In this document: positions 1 to 5,589 of the stretch, one piece after another
How the letters are laid out: every line of letters starts with the position of its first letter
Position numbering within the stretch: position 1 is the first letter of the stretch
From: Fidelibacterota bacterium
Lineage (GTDB): Bacteria; Marinisomatota; Marinisomatia; Marinisomatales; UBA1611
Direction: 5' to 3'
Assembly (NCBI GenBank): GCA_002722105.1
Contig: PBKF01000028.1
Span: 3,943-13,781 of the forward strand
DNA: 9,839 nt
Translations under genes and position numbers: made by a program
Notes under the pieces: model-generated
What the model saw: only the letters and a program-made list of their open reading frames with translations
What the model was told of the DNA's origin: nothing
The model's database searches: none

Positions 1-559
1 CATTTCCAGAGAAATAATTTAGATCTTTTGCATTAATACTGTAATTTAAAATTACCTTGCCAGTGTAATTTGCTGTGAGGGTATACTTAATATTCCCATT
101 ATGTTTTTTAGCACTATTCATAAAGATAGTTACATCATTTTTTATAATATTTTCTTCATCAACATACCAGTCAAAAATTGTTCTAATATAGCCATCTTTT
201 AGGTGTTGATATTGTCTATAGTTCTCAATAATTGAAGCTTGATGGTCTAAAGTTTTTTCATTGGATGAAATAGCAATATCTGTCCAGCGTGGTATTGGTG
301 CGATTATTTCATCTATAAAAGAAGAGTTTGTGGTGCCCTCTATCCAAACATTTCCAACCATATGAGGATGGTTGGTCTTCCAGTTAGTCCCTAAATTCCC
401 AATCTTAACACCCATATATCCATTTGCGGTATAAGGCCTGAATTGTTCATTTACATCTTTACATTCTAAAATCCACTCACTATCAATAGCAGGTAATCCA
501 GCAGGAAATAGACTGTATAAAAAGACAGTCATAAAAAATGATTTATAAAATGGATTCAT
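1..559 (-). CDS. Secreted glycoside hydrolase family 65-like protein, N-terminal part (3' end outside window)
   Basis: A frame open from an ATG at 559 to the left edge gives the first 186 residues. The start MNPFYKSFFMTVFLYSLF, followed by PAGLPA, looks like a signal peptide, so the product is probably periplasmic or lipid-exposed. Next come WILECKD and NGYMGVKIGNLGTNW (about residues 45-60), then a PIPRWTDIAIS stretch, then GYIRTIFDW with beta-rich sequence after it. This order resembles the N-terminal beta-sandwich of GH65 enzymes (acid trehalase, glucosylgalactosyl-hydroxylysine glucosidase), where an NGYxG motif precedes a 'P-W' segment. GH65 members hydrolyse or phosphorolyse alpha-glucosides; the catalytic (alpha/alpha)6 barrel is beyond the window, so activity and substrate cannot be told. 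No clear Shine-Dalgarno is seen. The gene lies 117 bases downstream of the lyase gene on the same strand and is probably in the same operon. Family assignment is from remembered motifs only. Confidence 0.72.
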   Translation of the reverse strand, partial: MNPFYKSFFMTVFLYSLFPAGLPAIDSEWILECKDVNEQFRPYTANGYMGVKIGNLGTNWKTNHPHMVGNVWIEGTTNSSFIDEIIAPIPRWTDIAISSNEKTLDHQASIIENYRQYQHLKDGYIRTIFDWYVDEENIIKNDVTIFMNSAKKHNGNIKYTLTANYTGKVILNYSINAKDLNYFSGN

Positions 560-676
560 AAATATAGTAGAGTAGTTAAAGTGATGCTAATTTGTAAAAT
601 TACAAGACTAATAATTTATCTTAGTTTTGATAATTTTAACTTAAATAATAATGAATTGATTTGATATATAGTTATT
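560..676. other. AT-rich gap between lyase and GH65-like genes, with an inverted repeat
   Basis: Very AT-rich spacer without a convincing terminator after the lyase stop codon, which fits read-through into the GH65-like gene. It contains the inverted repeat TTGTAA-AA-TTACAA (592-605), whose nearest base is 33 bases upstream of the GH65-like ATG. This could be an operator half-site pair, or chance in AT-rich DNA. Confidence 0.3.
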
Positions 677-1564
677 TTATAGAATGTGAATATTTTTTAA
701 ATCTTTCTCAAGTTGATATTTACTAGAAGTGGAAAGGCTTGATAATGGTGGCCGCACTTCTCCAGTTTCCAATCCTTGGACTCTTAGGACATGACGAAGT
801 GCAGAAAAAAATGATTTTGAGTAAAGAATATCAATTATTTTTCTACATAGAGATTGGATTTCATTTGCTTGATTTAAATTACCTTTGGAAAAAGAAGATA
901 TAAGTTTTAAGTATTGCTTAGATACAATATTAAAGGTGCTACCAATTGCTCCCTTGGCTCCTTTGGAAAGAGCTTCTAATAAAAGCTCATCTTTAGCAAA
1001 AATCATATCATATTTACTATTATCGTAATCTTTACATTTAGAATAGTCAATCATATTATCATGATTGTATTTAATGCCAGTTAAGTTTTTTATATTTTTA
1101 TTTGCCTTGGACAAGAATTCAAACATATTAAAATCGAGACCATTCATTGACGGTATGTGATAATAATAATAAGGCAGACTTGTACTTGATGCTGTATTCA
1201 AGCAATATGAAACCAACTCACTCACTTTAGTCGGCTTGAAAAATATAGGCCCAATTTCTGCAATACCATCAACTTCTAATGTATCTGCATGCTCTGCTAA
1301 TTCTATTGATGATTTTTGGCTGGTATGTCCGACCTGGATAAAAACTTTAAAATCCTTAGTCTTTTCAGCAGCCCATGCTGATGCCATTATCTTTCGCTCA
1401 GCATTTGTTAATGAAAACCCTTCTCCAGTTGTCCCATTAACAAATACACCTGCAACTCCCTGATCTTTTAAAAATTTTGTATATTGATTAATGATCGATG
1501 GATTGATATTTCCATTTTTATCAAATGGAGTAACTACTGCAGGGATGAGTCCTTTAAGATGCAT
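677..1564 (-). CDS. nanA: N-acetylneuraminate lyase (DHDPS/NAL family)
   Basis: The 295-residue product has the usual length of this TIM-barrel aldolase family. It would split N-acetylneuraminate into pyruvate and N-acetylmannosamine in the cytoplasm. GTTGEG at 44-49 is the pyruvate carboxylate-binding motif. Tyr135, in the YYYYHIP run (132-138), matches the catalytic tyrosine, and Lys165 in GIKYN matches the Schiff-base lysine. The YYxHIPxxxG form, rather than the YxxP form of dihydrodipicolinate synthase, and the downstream GIKY segment point to the sialic acid lyase branch, with a likeness to animal NPL. The upstream mutarotase-symporter fusion supports this role. The ATG at 1564 gives the standard MxLKGLIPAVVTPF beginning; there is no clear Shine-Dalgarno before it. 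The spacer to the upstream gene is 212 bases, and the next gene on the same strand is 117 bases downstream. A different 2-keto-3-deoxy sugar acid as substrate is possible but less likely. Confidence 0.88.
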   Translation of the reverse strand: MHLKGLIPAVVTPFDKNGNINPSIINQYTKFLKDQGVAGVFVNGTTGEGFSLTNAERKIMASAWAAEKTKDFKVFIQVGHTSQKSSIELAEHADTLEVDGIAEIGPIFFKPTKVSELVSYCLNTASSTSLPYYYYHIPSMNGLDFNMFEFLSKANKNIKNLTGIKYNHDNMIDYSKCKDYDNSKYDMIFAKDELLLEALSKGAKGAIGSTFNIVSKQYLKLISSFSKGNLNQANEIQSLCRKIIDILYSKSFFSALRHVLRVQGLETGEVRPPLSSLSTSSKYQLEKDLKNIHIL

Positions 1565-1653
1565 TATTATTATCGAAATAGCGATTAAAAGTGGATAGAT
1601 AAAAAAATATCATGGTTAAATAATACTATTTATTTCATTAGATATCGTCAAAT

Positions 1654-1761
1654 TTAAAAAATCAAGCCCACTCCAACCAAAAATGGAGTAACAGTCCTAT
1701 CCATTTGAATCTTTACTCTCCGGTCCATGGGCTCATAGATAAATATCAAAATAATTCCATT
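1654..1761 (-). pseudogene. Possible 3' remnant of an outer-membrane beta-barrel gene
   Basis: Between the symporter stop (1777) and the lyase start (1564), one minus-strand frame runs from a TGA (1764-1762) to a TAA (1656-1654). It encodes 35 residues ending RTVTPFLVGVGLIF. The alternating hydrophobic pattern and the terminal phenylalanine are typical of the last strand of outer-membrane barrels. The internal ATGs at 1728 and 1704 have no convincing ribosome-binding site. It is most simply read as the tail of a deleted gene. A chance frame cannot be excluded. The same DNA also holds ACTCCA/TGGAGT (1670-1675/1684-1689) and AGCCCA/TGGGCT (1665-1670/1728-1733) inverted repeats, followed on the minus strand by TGATTTTTT, so it may instead be, or also be, a terminator-like structure. 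Confidence 0.35.
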
Positions 1762-1776
1762 TCACTGGATTTATAT

Positions 1777-4506
1777 CTATTCCTTAAGTGACCACCAAGT
1801 AAGGTTTTTTAATCCATCTGATTTTTGAGGAAATAATATGCTGGCTAAAAGTCCAATAATGAAACAACTTCCAGTCCCAGCGACGCCATAAAGTAAACCA
1901 TTATAGTCCGTGTAATACTTTACCCACCATAAGGAAAAAACACATCCTGCAACACCAACCCATGCATGTGGAGCATGAACACGCTTTGTAAATATCCCCA
2001 ACATAAATAGACCGCCTAATGCCCCTAACAAAAGACCAATAATATTCAAGAAATAATCCCATAAATGTTTGACATCTATTGATACGATAACAATAGCAGA
2101 AACTGTACCGAGTAATCCCAAAATGAATGTCAATTTTTTAGCAGTAGAAAGTAATTCTGTGTGTTTTCGACGTAAACGCTGAACAAAGTCAGTAGTTAAC
2201 ACAGTTGCAATAGAATGCATACTAGAATCCAAACTACTCATAGCAGCGGCAAAAACACCAGCGATGAGTAACCCAGCCAACCCGGAAGGCATCTCATTCA
2301 TAATAAAAATTGGAAATATCTGATCTGCATTTTTGATTGGAGGTAAATGGGATGGAAACTGTTGAAAATATATGAATAATGCTGTACCCAGACCAAAGAA
2401 TATAATAGATCCCGGAATCGCTAACCATCCATTGGTATAAATAGCTTTGGTAGCAGCCTTCTCATCTTTAGTCGTCAGATAACGTTGGGCTACTGACTGA
2501 TCAGTGGTATAGGGAAGTAATGAGGTAAAAATAGCTCCAAGTAATATTACAACCAGGGTATCATCGGTTAGATTCCAATCCAAATTAATCCACGCCAATT
2601 TTCCCTGATTAGCTGCAAGAGAAATCACTGTAAATAATCCGCCATCGATATTATTCAAAATGATCACTAAAGCTATCAATGCACCGCCCAATAACACTAT
2701 TGTTTGTAATACATCTGTCCAGATGACTGCTTCAATGCCACCCAGAACTGTATATAATGTACTGAGTACTCCCATCGAAATTATACATATCACAACATCA
2801 AGACCCGTTACTGCTGATAACGCAAGGGCTGGAAGTAAAATCACGATACCCATACGTGTTAATTGAAAAATGACAAAAGATGTGCTACCTAATAATCTAA
2901 TGCTTAAGCTGAATCGCATTTCTAAATATTCGTAGATGCTGGTCATATTTAACCGTCGAAAGAAAGGTAGAAAGAAATAGATCACGATAGGGGCGCAAGC
3001 AAGAATCCCCAATTGAATTAAAAAGCGGACCCAGTCTGTGGAAAATGTCTTAGCGGGAATTGCGAGGTAGGTAATAGCACTCAGTTGGGTAGAATAAATG
3101 CTTAACCCTGCAGCCCACCAGGGTATTCGTCTTCCAGCTAAAAAGAAATCATTTGTTGTTTTTCCCCGCTTTGACATCCAAAACCCCATACCCATAAGTA
3201 TGAGGACGTAAAGGCTCAGAACAATCCAGTTAAAGATCCCAAATGCTATTCGATATTCCCCGTGGTTCATCTTCCAAATATTAGGGGTTCGATATCCTGG
3301 ACTAATTTCTCCACAGGGAATCACAATAGATTCTCCCCATTGGACAGCTGTAGTGCTTATCTGGCTTTTAACTGGCAGTACCCCATAGTCTGTCCATCGA
3401 TTTGTTACTGTATTATAAAGTAAAATATCTTTACTATAACCTAGATGTCCATTTAGAAATTCTTTTTGTTCCTTTTTTAGGTGAGAAGCTATCTCAACCT
3501 TATTTTGTGCTTCAGCGTTAGTGGTCTGGCTAGCTAATTCTGTGAGATATAAATATCCCATACCATCGGAACTCCCAAATATGGCTAAATGGTTCGCCCC
3601 TATTCTTATCACTGGTCCATCCATGACAGATCGAGCTATTAGTTCACCATTCATATGAATCTCACCTTGAAAGATCCATTCACCTCGGCTTGGAATATAT
3701 TTGTAAGAATCAGTGAAAATTTGCCATTGGTTATTCAACCTAGCTCGACCGCCAAAAATAAAAAAACATTCTTCTCTGCCATCTGTTTGCGAGCTTGCTA
3801 TGAGATGGGTTCTTGGTGCCCCTGGCCAGACCGGCAATGTTTTCCATTTATATTTTTCTTCAGATGTACGGTGGTTTAAATCCAACATCCAGAAATTGTT
3901 GGTGGCACCGTTTGCACTATCTCCACCGATGATATAAATTTTATTTTCAATTATCGTTCCGGCTAGAACAGCTGTGGGTTTCGGTAAATCAGGGATTTCC
4001 TGCACTAAATTTTGATCATCATCCGTATTAATCCACTTATTTGAGATTTTTATTTCATTTTGCCATTGAATTACAAATATATCATCAGAAATACCCGAAA
4101 TTGCCTTATGGGTTTCAGACGTTATATCTTTTTCATGATTTTTCCATAGACCACCAACACAAATAATGCCATTAGATGTTGGGATCGAAACACCATAGGC
4201 AAGATTTTTGTTTAATTTAACAGGATTATTGTACCAGTGATATGAGTCCCTATTTTTGACCAATACATGAATTTGATCATTATAAAATATGGGAGGATCA
4301 AATGGGGAATCTATTTTTCCCGGAGGAAACTCTGGCGGTAAACTTGCCCCGCCTGCCAAAATTAACGCATCATTATGTACACCAACGAAAGGTCCAGCTA
4401 CACCTAATTTGTTCGGTAAATCAGGAAGATTATCCCATTCCAAAGGCTGATCCGCCCATAAAAATGAGCATATTAAGAACACAGTGGTAATTGATTTCTT
4501 ATCCAT
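1777..4506 (-). CDS. Fusion of a periplasmic kelch mutarotase (NanM/YjhT-like) and a sodium:solute symporter, probable sialic acid importer
   Basis: The product is 909 residues from the ATG at 4506. This start gives a clean signal peptide (MDKKSITTVFLICSFLWA); an upstream in-frame TTG at 4530 would put seven extra hydrophobic residues and a second Met before it and is less likely. Residues 20-415 form a kelch-type propeller with repeated 'ALILAGG', 'GIICVGG', 'IYIIGG' and 'FFIFGG' blade motifs, of the cyclically permuted mutarotase type related to N-acetylneuraminate epimerase NanM. Residues 420-909 form a sodium:solute symporter of about 13 helices, with GRRIPWW, TDQSVAQRYL (about 668-677) and AAAMSSLDSSMHS (753-765), the last holding the helix-8 serines that bind Na+ in this family. 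SSS proteins have an outside N terminus, so the propeller should face the periplasm and supply the right anomer to the permease. The adjacent lyase makes sialic acid the best substrate guess. Confidence 0.87.
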   Translation of the reverse strand: MDKKSITTVFLICSFLWADQPLEWDNLPDLPNKLGVAGPFVGVHNDALILAGGASLPPEFPPGKIDSPFDPPIFYNDQIHVLVKNRDSYHWYNNPVKLNKNLAYGVSIPTSNGIICVGGLWKNHEKDITSETHKAISGISDDIFVIQWQNEIKISNKWINTDDDQNLVQEIPDLPKPTAVLAGTIIENKIYIIGGDSANGATNNFWMLDLNHRTSEEKYKWKTLPVWPGAPRTHLIASSQTDGREECFFIFGGRARLNNQWQIFTDSYKYIPSRGEWIFQGEIHMNGELIARSVMDGPVIRIGANHLAIFGSSDGMGYLYLTELASQTTNAEAQNKVEIASHLKKEQKEFLNGHLGYSKDILLYNTVTNRWTDYGVLPVKSQISTTAVQWGESIVIPCGEISPGYRTPNIWKMNHGEYRIAFGIFNWIVLSLYVLILMGMGFWMSKRGKTTNDFFLAGRRIPWWAAGLSIYSTQLSAITYLAIPAKTFSTDWVRFLIQLGILACAPIVIYFFLPFFRRLNMTSIYEYLEMRFSLSIRLLGSTSFVIFQLTRMGIVILLPALALSAVTGLDVVICIISMGVLSTLYTVLGGIEAVIWTDVLQTIVLLGGALIALVIILNNIDGGLFTVISLAANQGKLAWINLDWNLTDDTLVVILLGAIFTSLLPYTTDQSVAQRYLTTKDEKAATKAIYTNGWLAIPGSIIFFGLGTALFIYFQQFPSHLPPIKNADQIFPIFIMNEMPSGLAGLLIAGVFAAAMSSLDSSMHSIATVLTTDFVQRLRRKHTELLSTAKKLTFILGLLGTVSAIVIVSIDVKHLWDYFLNIIGLLLGALGGLFMLGIFTKRVHAPHAWVGVAGCVFSLWWVKYYTDYNGLLYGVAGTGSCFIIGLLASILFPQKSDGLKNLTWWSLKE

Positions 4507-4549
4507 GATCCATAAGAGGCATACTAGCAAAGTATTATGGTACTATAAG
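4507..4549 (-). promoter_or_regulatory. Short gap between ssrA and the mutarotase-symporter gene
   Basis: Only 43 bases separate the tmRNA 3' end from the next gene on the same strand. On the minus strand it contains TATAGT and CATAAT, either of which could be a -10 element. No intrinsic terminator is visible; the only structure is a weak ATACT/AGTAT hairpin without a T-run. The sugar-uptake genes may therefore be read through from ssrA, or may start from a promoter overlapping the ssrA 3' end. Confidence 0.3.
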
Positions 4550-4897
4550 TGGAGGCGGGGAGAATCGAACTCCCGTCCGAAACTGAGTGATGTAAGACGT
4601 CTACACGCTTAGTCATCCGATTAGAATCTTATTTTGCTATTTATCAGAGACAAAAATCAGGCAAAACCAGCCTGCTTAATCTCACCCCAAAACCGCAGAC
4701 ACATTTGGGACCAGCCTATGTATATGACGCTCCTAGATTAGACCAAAGGCGCATCAAATCCGGAACGAGCTGCATCTAAGCTGCAGCCATGTAGCCGTTA
4801 TCGGCATATATAGGTATGACAGATGATTAAGGAGGTAACTATCATCCTCCGCGTGCAGTCCAACATTTCTCATATCTCGTCGATACCGATCGCCCCC
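4550..4897 (-). ncRNA. ssrA: tmRNA (transfer-messenger RNA)
   Basis: This 348-nt one-piece tmRNA rescues stalled ribosomes together with SmpB. The 5' GGGGGCG pairs with the 3' CGCCTCC to form a 7-bp acceptor stem with one G-U, followed by discriminator A (4550); CCA is not encoded. The T arm is GGGAG-TTCGATT-CTCCC near the 3' end. Pseudoknot 1 is visible at 4823-4850: GGAGG pairs with CCTCC, and the loop ATGAT pairs with ATCAT. The tag frame runs from GCC (4805) to TAG (4776) and reads ADNGYMAAA. An A lies 4 bases before the resume codon, as in E. coli. The stop codon sits in the loop of a GCTGCA/TGCAGC hairpin, as expected for the helix after the tag. The identity is very secure; the exact tag start is less so, because GCC is about 16 bases past pseudoknot 1, more than in E. 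coli. Confidence 0.96.
4776..4805 (-). other. tmRNA tag reading frame (ADNGYMAAA, stop TAG)
   Basis: Within ssrA, the codons GCC GAT AAC GGC TAC ATG GCT GCA GCT TAG give the probable proteolysis tag. The first four codons can fold as a GCCG-ATAA-CGGC hairpin. The end M-A-A-A differs from the usual A-L-A-A type: a penultimate-position Leu, Val or Met is common, but here Ala holds that place and Met is one residue further in. The other two frames stop early or lack an alanine-rich end. Confidence 0.7.
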
Positions 4898-5184
4898 ATT
4901 TTCAAAAAACAAGCAGATTTAATACAAAACTACCATAAACAAGAAAAGGCTTCCAGCGCCAACCCGAAGCCTTTTCAAAAAGTTGAAATTCATATAAATC
5001 AACTTTCAAACATTTGTCATCCTTTTTTCTTCAAATTTTCTTTTTAAAAAATTTTGCCAAAAAAAGGCTTACGATTATAGAGATTATTAAAAACCAATAG
5101 CAACTGATAATGTATACTTTTATGACTTTTTTTGTAATGATTAGTAAACAACAATAAATTTAACCTAAGTTGAACTGTAATCAT
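4898..5184. other. Intergenic region between ssrA and tRNA-Lys
   Basis: This spacer separates two RNA genes that are transcribed divergently. On the minus strand TAGTTTTG (4932-4925) resembles the Bacteroidetes -7 box TAnnTTTG and lies 27 bases before mature tmRNA, so it is a weak promoter candidate for an ssrA precursor. On the plus strand TGTAAT shortly before the tRNA is a weak -10 candidate. A strong hairpin is listed separately. I see no protein-coding gene here. Confidence 0.35.
4943..4976 (-). terminator. Strong hairpin, probable intrinsic terminator upstream of ssrA
   Basis: GAAAAGGCTTC (4943-4953) and GAAGCCTTTTC (4966-4976) form a perfect 11-bp stem with a 12-base loop. Read on the minus strand the GC core is followed by TTTTCTTGTTT, an intrinsic terminator signature; the plus-strand read has only TTTTC inside the stem. 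No gene clearly ends here on either strand, so it may insulate ssrA from upstream transcription. Confidence 0.6.
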
Positions 5185-5257
5185 GCACCCGTAGCTCAAT
5201 TGGTAGAGCAGTGGCCTCTTAAGCCATTGGTTGAAGGTTCGAGTCCTTCCGGGTGTA
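5185..5257 (+). tRNA. tRNA-Lys (anticodon CUU)
   Basis: The 73-nt sequence folds as a complete cloverleaf. The acceptor is GCACCCG/CGGGTGT with a G1-U72 wobble. The D stem is GCTC/GAGC with loop AATTGGTA. The anticodon stem is GTGGC/GCCAT with the 7-base loop CTCTTAA, which places anticodon CTT at 5218-5220 (codon AAG, lysine). The T arm is GAAGG-TTCGAGT-CCTTC, and the discriminator is A. The 3' CCA is not encoded (CTT follows), so it must be added enzymatically. Confidence 0.95.
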
Positions 5258-5356
5258 CTTGATGAGAAATACCATTTGTCTCTCAAAAAACCCTCGGCAC
5301 TAGTCGTTCATGGGATGGTAGGTAGATTCCTTTATAGTATAGTTAAATTAAGCTTT

Positions 5357-5385
5357 AAGCCTCACATTCATGGGGTTTTTTGTTT
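5357..5385 (+). terminator. Probable intrinsic terminator after tRNA-Lys or in the ilvD leader
   Basis: AAGCCTC (5357-5363) pairs with GGGGTTT (5372-5378) across an 8-base loop, with two G-U pairs, and is followed by TTTGTTT. It is a modest hairpin, so its strength as a terminator is uncertain. It lies 100 bases after the tRNA and 205 bases before ilvD. Confidence 0.45.
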
Positions 5386-5427
5386 ACTAGATGATGGTTA
5401 GATTTAAAATGGATCTTCGGGAAAAAA

Positions 5428-5550
5428 ATGAATAATAAATCCATAGCAGTTGAGCTTGTGTTTGGTGTTGGTATCGCATGAGCTTTGAATAATTGGATTG
5501 TAAGAATTATGTTTGGAACAATTTATTACACTACAGAAAAAATAGAATAA
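5428..5550 (+). pseudogene. Tiny frame interrupted by an in-frame TGA, upstream of ilvD
   Basis: From an ATG at 5428 the frame reads MNNKSIAVELVFGVGIA, then TGA (5479-5481), then continues in the same frame for 22 codons (ALNNWIVRIMFGTIYYTTEK and two more) to TAA at 5548. Both halves are hydrophobic and would join into one membrane segment if the TGA were a TGG. It could be a small membrane protein broken by a point mutation. Alternatively it could be a 17-residue leader peptide moderately rich in Ile, Leu and Val (6 of 17) before ilvD, or chance. A weak GGGA precedes the ATG. No family is recognised. Confidence 0.22.
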
Positions 5551-5589
5551 ACAAAAATTTACAATTTTTAGATAGGAGTAGAGCCAGTT

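Larger units (their letters stand above)
5258..5589 (+). promoter_or_regulatory. Leader region between tRNA-Lys and ilvD
   Basis: These 332 bases hold a terminator-like hairpin (5357-5385). A segment CAAAAAACCC (5284-5293) is exactly complementary to GGGTTTTTTG (5373-5382), which overlaps the 3' arm of that hairpin. The region also has a direct repeat TTCATGGG (5307-5314, 5368-5375), a short frame interrupted by TGA (5428-5550), and the ilvD ribosome-binding site AGGAG (5574-5578). The two exclusive pairings could make an attenuator, or the long pairing could close a branched terminator for the tRNA transcript. No known riboswitch is recognised. Confidence 0.4.

Noticed and set aside
4507..4530. 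TTG start at 4530 extending the mutarotase-symporter protein
   Set aside because: The ATG at 4506 gives a normal signal peptide; the extension adds MLVCLLWI ahead of it and has no better ribosome-binding site.
4823..5047. 74-codon plus-strand frame over the 5' part of ssrA
   Set aside because: It is antisense to conserved tmRNA structure and runs through the terminator-like hairpin, so it is not a credible gene.
5045..5075. GCC-A7-GGC with flanking A/T runs as a second terminator before tRNA-Lys
   Set aside because: The GC part of the stem is only 3 bp, too weak to call in such AT-rich DNA.
5044..5286. 80-codon minus-strand frame across the tRNA-Lys gene
   Set aside because: Its middle is simply the antisense of the tRNA, which gives a familiar false peptide (GRTRTFNQWLKR type); there is no ribosome-binding site or recognisable family.
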